From the NCBI RefSeq assembly GCF_009728145.1, contig NZ_WOCA01000001.1:248001-312000 (forward strand): a DNA stretch of 64,000 bases, read 5' to 3'. Shown piece by piece: positions 18,274-26,531 of this stretch. The translations under genes were made by a program, and so were the position numbers. This stretch comes from Ornithinibacillus caprae (GTDB lineage Bacteria > Bacillota > Bacilli > Bacillales > Amphibacillaceae). The stretch's first letter is position 1; every line of letters starts with the position of its first letter. A model generated the notes under the pieces. That model did not search any database, had not been told where the DNA came from, and saw only the letters and a program-made list of their open reading frames with translations.

Positions 18274-18927
18274 ATGAAAGACATATTATATACCTTATCA
18301 GTAATAGTAATTAGTTGTTCAATTTTAGTGGGTTGTAATGATAAACAAGAACCAGATAAGATACAAAATAATACAGAAAACCCTAATACAGAAGAAGAAC
18401 AAGATGTAAATGAAAATGAGGATAATGAAAATATTGAGGAATCAAATAAAGAAGAGACTGATACCAGCAGTTCCGCATTAGATAGTGATGTAGAGGATCA
18501 ACTTGATTTACAGGTTGGAGATACTGGTGTATTTGATACTACTTTAGGAACTTATGAAATGACAGTCGATTCAGCAGAGGTAACGAATAGCGAAATAGAT
18601 GGAATATCACCAAAATTCGATAACTTTATTTTACTTGATATAACAATTAAGAACATTAGTGAGCAAGTATTAGATTTAGATGATTTAATGGTATCCATGG
18701 AAGCAACTGATAACCTAGATATGGCTGGTTATACGGATTCTTCTGGAATATTTGACAGTATTGAAGAGATAACAGGAACTATTGAACCCGGCGAGACAGT
18801 AGCAGGTCAATTTATTACTGAATCCTATGATTCAGATGAATATTTCTTTAGAAAAAATCCAGGAAACGTTGCAGGCGGAAGTAGTAATCAAGTGATATGG
18901 AAGATAAATACAGACGAGGCTAGATAA
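18274..18927 (+). CDS. DUF4352-like lipoprotein 2 of the Tad locus
   Basis: A 217-residue intact paralogue of lipoprotein 1. ATG 18274 follows GAGGGTGA; a GTG three codons earlier is less likely. The lipobox is SILVGC, followed by an acidic Asn/Glu-rich linker and the Ig-like domain (LDLQVGDTGVFDTTLGTYEMT, LLDITIKNISE, DEYFFRKNPGNVAGGSSN). It lies just downstream of the decayed TadG-like copy, the same relative position lipoprotein 1 has to the intact gene, which supports duplication of the pair. Confidence 0.8.
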   Translation: MKDILYTLSVIVISCSILVGCNDKQEPDKIQNNTENPNTEEEQDVNENEDNENIEESNKEETDTSSSALDSDVEDQLDLQVGDTGVFDTTLGTYEMTVDSAEVTNSEIDGISPKFDNFILLDITIKNISEQVLDLDDLMVSMEATDNLDMAGYTDSSGIFDSIEEITGTIEPGETVAGQFITESYDSDEYFFRKNPGNVAGGSSNQVIWKINTDEAR

Positions 18928-18954
18928 GTAAATTATCATCGGGAGTGTGTTTTA

Positions 18955-19588
18955 TTGAAAAAAATAATCATAATTATGATCGCTTTCTCAATCTCACTTT
19001 GGTTGGTAGCATGTAGTGATGAAGAAACTGATACTAATAAAAATGATCAATCGCAGTCGCTAGAAGAGGATAATAACCAAATTTGACACAGAATTAGAAA
19101 ACGATTCTGATGAGGATAGTAATAATTCTAGTAGTGGAAAATTTGAAGTTAAAACCGAGGATCAACTTGATTTAGGTCTTGGGGATACTGGGACATTTGA
19201 TACAACGTTAGGAACTTATGATGTTACACTTGTCTCTGCTAAATTAGAAGAGGAAATAAATGGAGAAAAGTCTGAGTTGGATGGGTTTATTATTCTAGAT
19301 TTTCTTGTGAAGAATACAAGTAGTGAAACTCAAAATGTTGAAGATATTATTTATTCGTTAGAAGTTACTCACAACCTTGAAGGTAGTGGTTTTCCGGATG
19401 GTGCAGAGTTTTTTGATGGTTTTGAAAAGTTATCTGGACCATTAGAGCCAAATGAAGAAATGGAAGGTAAGTTTATAACATTTGTTTATGAATCAGAAGA
19501 ATATTACTTTAGAAAAGACCCAGGTAACATAGCCGCTGGAAGTAGTAACCAAGTAATTTGGACAATTAAAGCAGATGAAGCTAGATAA
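18955..19588 (+). pseudogene. Lipoprotein 3, split by one frameshift
   Basis: TTG 18955, behind GGGAGTG, starts a normal lipoprotein leader (SLWLVACSDEE) and acidic linker, but frame 1 stops at TGA 19084. Shifting by one base at about 19078-19081 restores FDTELENDSDEDSN and the complete Ig-like domain to 19588 (GDTGTFDTTLGTYDVT, SSNQVIWTIKADEAR). The last 60 or so bases are almost identical to those of lipoprotein 1. Either this is a recent pseudogene or there is a sequencing error; no slippery heptamer or downstream pseudoknot is obvious at the site. Confidence 0.75.
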
Positions 19589-19630
19589 GATAAGTGGATT
19601 TTAGTGCTATAAGTTAATGAAATAATTTAA

Positions 19631-19662
19631 GCTGTATGGTTAATTGCCAAATGGCATACAGC
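19631..19662 (+). terminator. Hairpin after lipoprotein 3
   Basis: An 8-bp stem, GCTGTATG with CATACAGC, stands at the same position after the stop as the hairpin at 17132 and shares the AAATGGCA loop edge. The stem bases differ between the two sites, but pairing is kept. Confidence 0.5.
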
Positions 19663-19707
19663 ATATACATATCGAATTTGTAATAACGTGAAGGGATTTA
19701 GATATCT

Positions 19708-20319
19708 ATGAAGAGAAAAGTTTCAATTTTTAATATGTTTCTAATTGTCTCTTGTTTACTAATAGCATGTAGTGGTGGAGGACCCGTGCCAGATGAACTC
19801 ATTGAAAACGCGGACTCTGACCCAATTGAAATAAAAGACCAATACGAGTTAAAAATTGGAGAAAGTGGTTTTACAGTTGATAGGAGAAACAGAAATATTC
19901 TTGAATTTACTTTAAATTCAGTTGAAATAGCGGATGAAATAAACGGAAAAGAAGCTGCATCTGAAAAAGACCCTGAGCGAGTATATGTGATCGCTAATTT
20001 TACAGCAAAAAACCATGGAGAAATAGGGATTTCAACTCAAGGAATTGAATATCCAGTTCTTGTGAACGGATCAGATTTAGGGAAGATCAAGAATGATGCG
20101 GTAACACATCGTAGTGATTTACTTGGAATAGGAGATCGAATTACACAGTTTGAAAGCTCCTTCAATGAAGTGGGGCCATTAGAGCCTGGTGATGAAAGAA
20201 CGGGCGATGTCCTCATCGCAGCCGATCATCGTTCCGATAGTTATATTATTTACTTTGGATATGATATGGAGTATCGAAATAAATTAACGTGGCATTTCGA
20301 TGCAGGTGAAGCAAATTAG
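19708..20319 (+). CDS. Lipoprotein 4 of the Tad locus
   Basis: A 203-residue lipoprotein (lipobox LLIAC, then SGGG). The body is more distant from lipoproteins 1-3 but keeps the pattern YELKIGESGFTVDRR, a central VYVIANFTAKNHGE strand, and GPLEPGDERTGDVLIAAD, so I read it as another DUF4352/Ig-like fold. It lacks the long acidic linker. GAAGGGA stands about 12 bases before ATG 19708. It lies immediately before the second TadE-like gene. Confidence 0.7.
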   Translation: MKRKVSIFNMFLIVSCLLIACSGGGPVPDELIENADSDPIEIKDQYELKIGESGFTVDRRNRNILEFTLNSVEIADEINGKEAASEKDPERVYVIANFTAKNHGEIGISTQGIEYPVLVNGSDLGKIKNDAVTHRSDLLGIGDRITQFESSFNEVGPLEPGDERTGDVLIAADHRSDSYIIYFGYDMEYRNKLTWHFDAGEAN

Positions 20320-20328
20320 TCCAATAAT

Positions 20329-20940
20329 GTGAATTGGAAAGAGGTGATTAGAATTAAACATCTCATAAGAAAGGAAAATGGGAGTATAACCTTAGAAGCA
20401 GCTATGATCCTCCCATTCTTCCTGTTCTTTATATTATTTTTAACAATGATTATACGACTAGCAGTTGCCGATATGGCTTTATATAAAGCTGCTTCTGAAA
20501 CTAGTGAACTAGTTGTAGCTTATGCATATCCAGTTGCTGTAACGAGAGATGGTGCTACTAATTTCATCAATGATAAGATTAAGTCGATTGAGGACGAAAG
20601 GGATGTGGATATAACAGGGGCTATCGAGTGGACAAAGCAAGGGTTAGATTTCTTTGGAATCGATATACAGGGTTCGATTGAAAGTTTATTTGAAGATAGC
20701 TTACAAGGTATTATTGAACCTACTATTCAGAATAAGTTTAAAGAAGCTACTGGTGGATGGAACTTTTTTAATGAAGAAAATTTAGAAGTTACGAATGTTG
20801 AAATTCCAAGTCTTGTTGGAGGTAGTGATGATTATTTAGAAATTAATGTTCAGTATACATTTGATCTTTCCCTCCCTTTTGTAAACGAAAAAATTGTGCT
20901 AAAGAAAACATCCTATGAAAGAATTTGGAATGGATCATAA
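20329..20940 (+). CDS. Second TadE/TadF-like pseudopilin
   Basis: About 203 residues with a class III signal ENG/SITLEAAMILPFF (Glu at mature +5), a membrane helix, and an ectodomain ending in a beta-rich EINVQYTFDLSLPF segment. This TadE-like ectodomain closing is common in Firmicutes. The start is uncertain. GTG 20329 has no ribosome-binding site and GTG 20344 has a weak one. The best Shine-Dalgarno sequence (AGAGGTGA) would place initiation at ATT 20353, which would be a rare start codon. Confidence 0.75.
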   Translation: MNWKEVIRIKHLIRKENGSITLEAAMILPFFLFFILFLTMIIRLAVADMALYKAASETSELVVAYAYPVAVTRDGATNFINDKIKSIEDERDVDITGAIEWTKQGLDFFGIDIQGSIESLFEDSLQGIIEPTIQNKFKEATGGWNFFNEENLEVTNVEIPSLVGGSDDYLEINVQYTFDLSLPFVNEKIVLKKTSYERIWNGS

Positions 20941-20980
20941 GCAATCTAGTGAGAGGATGAACTAGAATGGAGGGATTAGA

Positions 20981-21505
20981 ATGCTCCAACTACATGATTA
21001 TATTTTATTTTTATTTTTGATCATTGCATTTATTATTGATGTTCGATCACATAAAATACCAAATTGGTTAACTGCTGGTGGAATGGTTGTAGGGATATTG
21101 TTTCATCTTATATACGGAGGAATTGATGGATTAATATTCTCCTTTTTAGGGTTATTAGTTGCAGGTGGTATATTTCTTATACTTTATGTTTTTAAAGCAC
21201 TTGGGGCTGGGGATGTGAAACTGTTTGCGGCAATTGGTGCGATTGTGGGCGTACAAATGGTTTTGTATATGATGATGTACTCTATTATTGTTGCAGGGTT
21301 AATTGCAATCATTATCTTATTATTTACTAAAACCCTCTTACAAAAAATGACGAGCGCTTTTTTTCACATTTTAGGTTCAGTACTCTCAAAAGATTTAACT
21401 AGTTTAGAAGAGTTTAAGACGACAAAGAGTACGCGTTTTCCATTTATGTATGCGGTAATACCAGCCGTTATCTTGACTTATTATTATGTTTATTTTGCTT
21501 ACTAA
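20981..21505 (+). CDS. tadV: TadV/CpaA-type prepilin peptidase
   Basis: A 174-residue polytopic A24-family aspartic peptidase that should cleave the class III leaders of the pilin and the two TadE-like proteins. The catalytic aspartates are Asp20 in IIDVRSHKIPNWLT and Asp78 in the GAGDVK motif. It is short, without the N-methylation domain of PilD, as is normal for TadV. ATG 20981 follows GGAGGGA. It is the last recognisable core tad gene before the signalling module. Confidence 0.92.
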   Translation: MLQLHDYILFLFLIIAFIIDVRSHKIPNWLTAGGMVVGILFHLIYGGIDGLIFSFLGLLVAGGIFLILYVFKALGAGDVKLFAAIGAIVGVQMVLYMMMYSIIVAGLIAIIILLFTKTLLQKMTSAFFHILGSVLSKDLTSLEEFKTTKSTRFPFMYAVIPAVILTYYYVYFAY

Positions 21506-21546
21506 CTACATTAGGTAGTTAAATATTATAACTATGGAGGTAAAAA

Positions 21547-23121
21547 ATGGGGACTATTTATAACTTAGGATACGATTATGTACACCAAAACGGTCAATCT
21601 ATTGTATTTAAAGAAAAAGATGGTCAAAGTCTATCTGTTAATGATTTACATTCCGTTCAATTGAAGATGATGCAATCCAATCGGATACCACATATGCTTG
21701 CATTGTCCGTTGAAAATATTGATCTTAAAACTAAGCTACATTTCAATATTAATTCAAAAAATAGAGTATCATCTTACTTTCGAAATAACAGTACGTCAAT
21801 GAATGATTACTACCAACTGTTTTTATCTATTATTAAGGCGCTGGAGGATTGTAGTTCTTATATGCTTAATCAGCAAAATTTCATCCTACGCTCAGACTTT
21901 ATCTTTGTTGGAGAACATGCAAGTGATATCTACCTTGCATACTTGCCAGTAAAGGGGATAAAAAAAGATTCTTCTGTGACTGAAGATATAAAACAGTTAT
22001 TGACTGATATTGCTGGAGAAGTAGAAGGTTTACAAGGCAATGAGTTTAAAAGTATTCTAAACTATATTAAAAATCCTTCCTTTAGTCTTGCAGGATTAAA
22101 AAAGCTATTTTTAGAATTGATATCCCTAAGATCTAATGTTAATCAGTTTCAACCATATGATAATTATGGAACGCCTAACTTTGAAGGAGACCCAGGTGTT
22201 CAAAACAATTCTGCTTCAAAATCCCAAAACGCAGTAGGACAAAGACCCCCTACAACAGAGATTGACGAAGTAGTTCCAAAAAGTCAGAAGAAAAAAAATA
22301 AAAAAGCTAAAAAGCAGTTACCTGCATTAACCTCAAGAGAGAAAGTTTATATGTTTGCTGGTGCATTATTAGCTATTGGACTTACATGGAAGATGTATGA
22401 TGTATATTCTACACCTGCCATTCTTGGTGTTTGTACTGTTATATCCATTCTCATCCTTTTTTGTTTAATAGTTTATGCTAAGTTCTGGAGACCTGGTACA
22501 CCTGCAGTTGAAATTCCTGTTGAGGAAGAAAGTGTAGAAGAGGAAAAACAAAATCAGATGCAAAGACAACAACATCCAAAACAAGCTCCACAATTTAATT
22601 CGGGAGTAAGAACAAACGTAAATAATCCATTGCAACCAAAACAAGAACAACCTACATTTGTACCTAATGTTCATCAAGGATTTTCAGCTCATCAGTCCAT
22701 TGCAGCCTCATCAATAGACACAACATCATTAACATTACAAAATGATGATACAGTTTTGTTAGAGGATGAAGCAAATTTAGATATACAGCAAGCCGATGAT
22801 CAAGGGGTCATCCCATTGCTCCAACGAACTAGTGATGATGGAAAAATGAACACGGTTGTAATTAATAGTAATAATTTTTTAATTGGTAGAAATGCAGATT
22901 CTGTTCATTTTGCCGAAGATGCAACGGGAGTTTCTAGAATTCATGCTGAGATTATTAAAATTGACGCGACAAGTTATGGTCTAAAAGATTTGGGTTCAAA
23001 AAATGGAACGAAATTAAACGGAAACCCTTTGGTACCTTATAAGGTGTATGCATTAAATGAAAATGATGAAATTGTATTAGGAAAGGCAAACTACATTTTC
23101 AAATGGAGTTCATCTGAATGA
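21547..23121 (+). CDS. Membrane FHA-domain protein (DUF6382-like N-terminus)
   Basis: 524 residues. The N-terminal roughly 190 residues resemble the DUF6382 region found in other Firmicutes FHA proteins. A basic linker (KSQKKKNKKAKK) and two close membrane helices (about residues 268-313) follow, then a Gln/Pro-rich low-complexity stretch and a C-terminal FHA domain (residues about 438-524) with the phosphothreonine-binding set GR447-448, SRIH463-466 and DLGSKNGTKLNG. FHA domains read pThr marks, so it is the likely receptor for the kinase encoded two genes downstream. Its stop overlaps the phosphatase start by 4 bases (ATGA). Confidence 0.87.
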   Translation: MGTIYNLGYDYVHQNGQSIVFKEKDGQSLSVNDLHSVQLKMMQSNRIPHMLALSVENIDLKTKLHFNINSKNRVSSYFRNNSTSMNDYYQLFLSIIKALEDCSSYMLNQQNFILRSDFIFVGEHASDIYLAYLPVKGIKKDSSVTEDIKQLLTDIAGEVEGLQGNEFKSILNYIKNPSFSLAGLKKLFLELISLRSNVNQFQPYDNYGTPNFEGDPGVQNNSASKSQNAVGQRPPTTEIDEVVPKSQKKKNKKAKKQLPALTSREKVYMFAGALLAIGLTWKMYDVYSTPAILGVCTVISILILFCLIVYAKFWRPGTPAVEIPVEEESVEEEKQNQMQRQQHPKQAPQFNSGVRTNVNNPLQPKQEQPTFVPNVHQGFSAHQSIAASSIDTTSLTLQNDDTVLLEDEANLDIQQADDQGVIPLLQRTSDDGKMNTVVINSNNFLIGRNADSVHFAEDATGVSRIHAEIIKIDATSYGLKDLGSKNGTKLNGNPLVPYKVYALNENDEIVLGKANYIFKWSSSE

Positions 23122-24038
23122 ATAATAACTGGCATACAGGGATAGCAACACATCAAGGTACCAAAAAAGAAAGAAACGAAGACTCCTTTTTAACAAGATT
23201 TTCTAAAGACACCAAAGACAATGAAATCGCAATGTTTGTAGTTGCAGATGGCATGGGTGGTTATCAAGTTGGTGATACCGCTAGCTGTCTTGCCATTGAA
23301 ACACTAGATAAGTGGTGGAATAAGCGTATTGGTCGAATTTTAAAGAAGAAAAATGTCATTGAACAGTTTGTAAAAGAAGCAGAAAAAGTCCTTTCTAAAA
23401 TCAATAAAGCAATTATAACCGTGAGTAATCATACTGGTAAAAAAATGGGGACAACCGTTACCTTGCTAGTAATGTATATGGGGCATTATGGGGTTATCCA
23501 TATCGGTGATAGTAGAGTGTATCAGATGAAGGGATTGAATCAGGAGTTAGTTCCATACCTTCAACAGGTATCAGAAGATATGCTTTACCACCAACAAACG
23601 CAAATTCTTGAAATGGAGCCTGAGTTGCTTCAGTTGACAGAGGACCATTCTTGGGTTGAAAAACAGGTAAAGAAAGGAAATCTTTCTCGTGAAGAAGCAA
23701 GAAATCACCCCAAACGCAATGTTCTTCTTCAATGTTTAGGTATTGAAAAACAGATTGAACCTTATACCAAAACTGGAAAATACCATACTGATGACATATT
23801 TTTATTGTGTAGTGATGGATTTTATAGCTTATTCCCGAATGAGGAAATTAAAAATATGTTGTTAAGTTTAGAAAAAGAGTATGGTAACCTACAATCTATT
23901 TGTGATTATTTAATTAACTTCTCTAACTTCTCAAATGCTCATGACAATATTACGTTGATGCTTGTAAGACACGTACGTGTTGAACATGTACAGTCTAAAA
24001 GAAGTAAGACTTGGTTACCGATATTAGGGAATAATTGA
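23118..24038 (+). CDS. PP2C-family Ser/Thr protein phosphatase
   Basis: A 306-residue PPM phosphatase, soluble. Metal-binding motifs are in order: ERNEDSF, VVADGMGGYQVGD (Asp44), GDSRVY, the LLCSDGFYSLF segment and a final AHDNITLML. It carries an insert around residues 140-170, between GDSRVY and the TEDHSWV segment. It overlaps the FHA gene by 4 bases and is followed 20 bases later by the kinase, so the three make a writer, reader and eraser set. It is not PrpC: there is no rlmN/prkC neighbourhood and the PASTA kinase is missing. Confidence 0.92.
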   Translation: MNNNWHTGIATHQGTKKERNEDSFLTRFSKDTKDNEIAMFVVADGMGGYQVGDTASCLAIETLDKWWNKRIGRILKKKNVIEQFVKEAEKVLSKINKAIITVSNHTGKKMGTTVTLLVMYMGHYGVIHIGDSRVYQMKGLNQELVPYLQQVSEDMLYHQQTQILEMEPELLQLTEDHSWVEKQVKKGNLSREEARNHPKRNVLLQCLGIEKQIEPYTKTGKYHTDDIFLLCSDGFYSLFPNEEIKNMLLSLEKEYGNLQSICDYLINFSNFSNAHDNITLMLVRHVRVEHVQSKRSKTWLPILGNN

Positions 24039-24057
24039 ATGGAAAAGGGAGAAAAAA

Positions 24058-24957
24058 ATGAGTAAACACGGCATTCTGATCAAAAGTGAGGATGTTTTAG
24101 AAGAAAAATATAAGGTATTAGATCACATTGCTTCTGGAGGAATGTCTGAGGTATATCTTGTTGAAGAAGTAGATAAACATAATCCACAGCGGTGGGCAGT
24201 AAAGGTTGCCAATAAGGATAATAAGCTGTCGCAGAAGTTAATAGATGAGACAAAAATCCTTAGTGAATTAGAGCATCCCAATATACCTAGAATCATTGAT
24301 TTTTTCTCCACGGAAGACTATATCTTTCTTGTAATGGAATATGCTGCGGGTGAAGTGTTAACTGAATATTTAAATGAAAATGATTATAAACTTCCATTAA
24401 CTGCTGTAATTGAATTAGGTATTCAATTGTGCGATATATTAGAATACTTACATAATCGATCAGAACCCATTATTTACCGAGATATTAAGCCAGGAAATAT
24501 TATTATGAAAAAAAATGGTGAAATGAAGTTAATTGATTTTGGTATCTCAAGAAAGTTTCGTGAAGAAAAGTTAAGAGATACTGTAAAAATTGGTACGGTT
24601 GGTTTTGCGGCTCCAGAACAATTTGAACAAAAGCAAACAGATCAACGTACAGATTTATTTTCTATGGGAGCCCTACTCTATTATATACTCTCCCAAGGAA
24701 AATACGTGTATATTGCTCAAAAGCCAATATCCCATTATTCGAACAAATTACCAAAGAGCTTAATTAAGTGTATAAATCAATTAGTTGAATTAGAGCCCAA
24801 TAAACGTTTGCAGCATGCAAGTGATGCTAAAAAGCTATTAGTCAAGGCTTTGAATGAGACTAACCGTAAAGGTATTTCAATCTATGTCACGCTTACTGTC
24901 GGAATGGCTATCCTAGTATTCATGGTTGGTTTCCTTTCTTCATTTATACTAATGTAA
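24058..24957 (+). CDS. Hanks-type Ser/Thr protein kinase with C-terminal membrane anchor
   Basis: A 299-residue kinase. It has a glycine loop (IASGGMSEVYLV), WAVKV with Lys49, catalytic loop YRDIKPGN (Asp142; Tyr replaces the usual His), DFG at about residues 160-162, GTVGFAAPEQ as activation/P+1 segment and DLFSMGALLYYILS. All catalytic residues are present, so it should be active. A single C-terminal membrane helix (about residues 273-299) has essentially no extracellular domain, unlike PASTA kinases. It probably phosphorylates a local Tad component that the FHA protein reads. The RBS is AAAGGGAG. Confidence 0.93.
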   Translation: MSKHGILIKSEDVLEEKYKVLDHIASGGMSEVYLVEEVDKHNPQRWAVKVANKDNKLSQKLIDETKILSELEHPNIPRIIDFFSTEDYIFLVMEYAAGEVLTEYLNENDYKLPLTAVIELGIQLCDILEYLHNRSEPIIYRDIKPGNIIMKKNGEMKLIDFGISRKFREEKLRDTVKIGTVGFAAPEQFEQKQTDQRTDLFSMGALLYYILSQGKYVYIAQKPISHYSNKLPKSLIKCINQLVELEPNKRLQHASDAKKLLVKALNETNRKGISIYVTLTVGMAILVFMVGFLSSFILM

Positions 24958-25010
24958 TGATACCCTAGAGTCTGCCAATTACTTTCCCTATGACAGGAGG
25001 TTATTAAGAT

Positions 25011-26396
25011 ATGCATGAGCAACAAGGATTAGAGTATGGTCGTTTAACGGATAATGAGGAAGTGATAGTTTACGAAATATCTAATCAACAAACCAAATTA
25101 AAGGAAGCAGAACAGTTAGATGAGCTAAAAAGGTATGACGATTTATTTTTCCCTTGTCAACATACTATTGTAGACGGTGAATGGGTAAAGATTTATTATA
25201 AGCGAGATAAAAACTATAATCCTTTACATAATTACATAAATACATCTTTAGATATGAAAAAAATAATCGTTCAAAACATATTAGAGGTTAATAGATTAGT
25301 AGGAACTCAGTATACCACGATGATTCATCCAGATAATATCTATGTAAATAACGAAGGGAGTATTAAATTCGTACATCGTGGAATACGGCATGTATTACCA
25401 CCTACTGAATTTACTTCTAAGCAATTGGTGAAAGAGATGAAAGAACTCATCGTTTTGATATTTACTGGTAAATGGTCCTCTGAGTGGACTAATGATAAAG
25501 AAAGCTCTATTACTTCGTTTACTAAACAAATTAATCAAGCAAGTACATTAAAAGAATTACACGAAATTGTCCTTCAGTATAATCCAAGCTCAAAAACCCA
25601 AAGTACTAACTCTTCTCTTACTAAGGACACTAACAAGAAAGAATCGAAAGAAAAACCTAAACAAAATATATCATTATTGTCTGGCATATTAATCGGCTTC
25701 TTATGTGGTTTAAGCGTGTTATATGTAACACAAGTGATACCTCTTAGTAAGACTGCTTCAAATTTTGAATCAACTTTGGAAGCAGAACAAGAGTCTACAG
25801 AAGCAGAAAACATGAAGTTACAGGAGTCGATCGAGTATTATGAATCCATAATTGAAGCGTACGATTATATTTTAAATGAAGAGACAGAAGAAGCAATCCG
25901 GATTCTAGAGTCAATAGACAGTCTACAAACGAATGAACAACAATTATTAGTCTCACAATATTTAGAATCTGATTCTCTTGAACACTTATCGAAAGCTGCA
26001 GAGGTTAGTAAAGAATATCATCCAACAATTGTTGAAAAATTAGTAGCTATTAACTCGGAAGAAGCAAATGAACTAATTTTGCTTTTAGAATCAAGTGTAC
26101 CTCAAGTAGCTATAGAAAAGTCCTGGTTAAATCAGCAATATGAAGAAGTTGTTGATTTCTATTTAGAAATACCTGAAAATAATAGAGCTAAACTATTGGC
26201 TGCACGTAGCTATCTCGAACTCAATGAACCAGATGAGGCTATGCAGTTAGGGGAAGAGATAAATGACGTTTCCATTCAAATTGCAGGTTTAGAAAAACAG
26301 ATTGAATTATTAGAATCTAACGAAGAGCTTGATGAAGATGAAAGGGAGGAAAGGATAGAAGAATTAGAGCAGGACTTAGATGAACTAGCTAAATAG
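25011..26396 (+). CDS. EssB/YukC-like membrane pseudokinase
   Basis: 461 residues. The N-terminal domain (about 1-200) resembles the YukC/EssB pseudokinase of type VII secretion: MIHPDNIYVNNEGSIKFVHR then GIRHVLPP parallels the corresponding PENI..HYGV..SIPP stretch of YukC as I recall it. No Lys/HRD/DFG catalytic set is seen. One membrane helix (about 219-243) is followed by a helical, TPR-like, acidic extracytoplasmic domain (TEEAIRILESID, EEVVDFYLEIPENNRAKL) ending in a coiled coil. The layout and length match EssB/YukC. No esxA, essC, esaA or yukD gene lies nearby. I infer a scaffold for the Tad machine linked to the adjacent kinase. AGGAGG precedes ATG 25011. Confidence 0.75.
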   Translation: MHEQQGLEYGRLTDNEEVIVYEISNQQTKLKEAEQLDELKRYDDLFFPCQHTIVDGEWVKIYYKRDKNYNPLHNYINTSLDMKKIIVQNILEVNRLVGTQYTTMIHPDNIYVNNEGSIKFVHRGIRHVLPPTEFTSKQLVKEMKELIVLIFTGKWSSEWTNDKESSITSFTKQINQASTLKELHEIVLQYNPSSKTQSTNSSLTKDTNKKESKEKPKQNISLLSGILIGFLCGLSVLYVTQVIPLSKTASNFESTLEAEQESTEAENMKLQESIEYYESIIEAYDYILNEETEEAIRILESIDSLQTNEQQLLVSQYLESDSLEHLSKAAEVSKEYHPTIVEKLVAINSEEANELILLLESSVPQVAIEKSWLNQQYEEVVDFYLEIPENNRAKLLAARSYLELNEPDEAMQLGEEINDVSIQIAGLEKQIELLESNEELDEDEREERIEELEQDLDELAK

Positions 26397-26409
26397 AAGT
26401 ATCTACTCT

Positions 26410-26450
26410 GAAAAGACATGGTAATTTAGTTTATGTTACCATGTCTTTTC
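26410..26450 (+). terminator. Terminator at the end of the Tad locus
   Basis: A perfect 15-bp stem (GAAAAGACATGGTAA and its complement) with an 11-base loop ends in CTTTTC. It closes the tadZ-EssB-like transcription unit. Confidence 0.88.
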
Positions 26451-26501
26451 AATTTGTTACAAGTTATTTAAAACTATCTAAATCGATAAAAAGTAATATA
26501 T

Positions 26502-26531
26502 TTGTTTGCATATAAAATATGGTACTATAAT
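26502..26531 (+). promoter_or_regulatory. Probable sigma-A promoter for yrrS-mtnN
   Basis: TTGTTT (26502-26507), 18-bp spacer, TATAAT (26526-26531), about 26 bases before the GTG start of yrrS. Confidence 0.6.

Noticed and set aside
17659-18314. Two short plus-strand open frames (17659-17937 and 18000-18314) that look like small proteins
   Set aside because: Both are pieces of the decayed TadG-like copy in different frames, without their own starts or ribosome-binding sites.
18955-19588. Programmed frameshifting in lipoprotein 3
   Set aside because: No slippery heptamer, internal Shine-Dalgarno stimulator or downstream structure was seen; a pseudogene or sequence error is simpler.
23118-24957. 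The general prpC-prkC phosphatase/kinase pair
   Set aside because: The kinase has no PASTA repeats or extracellular domain and the rlmN/cpgA neighbourhood is missing; this is a separate, Tad-linked pair.
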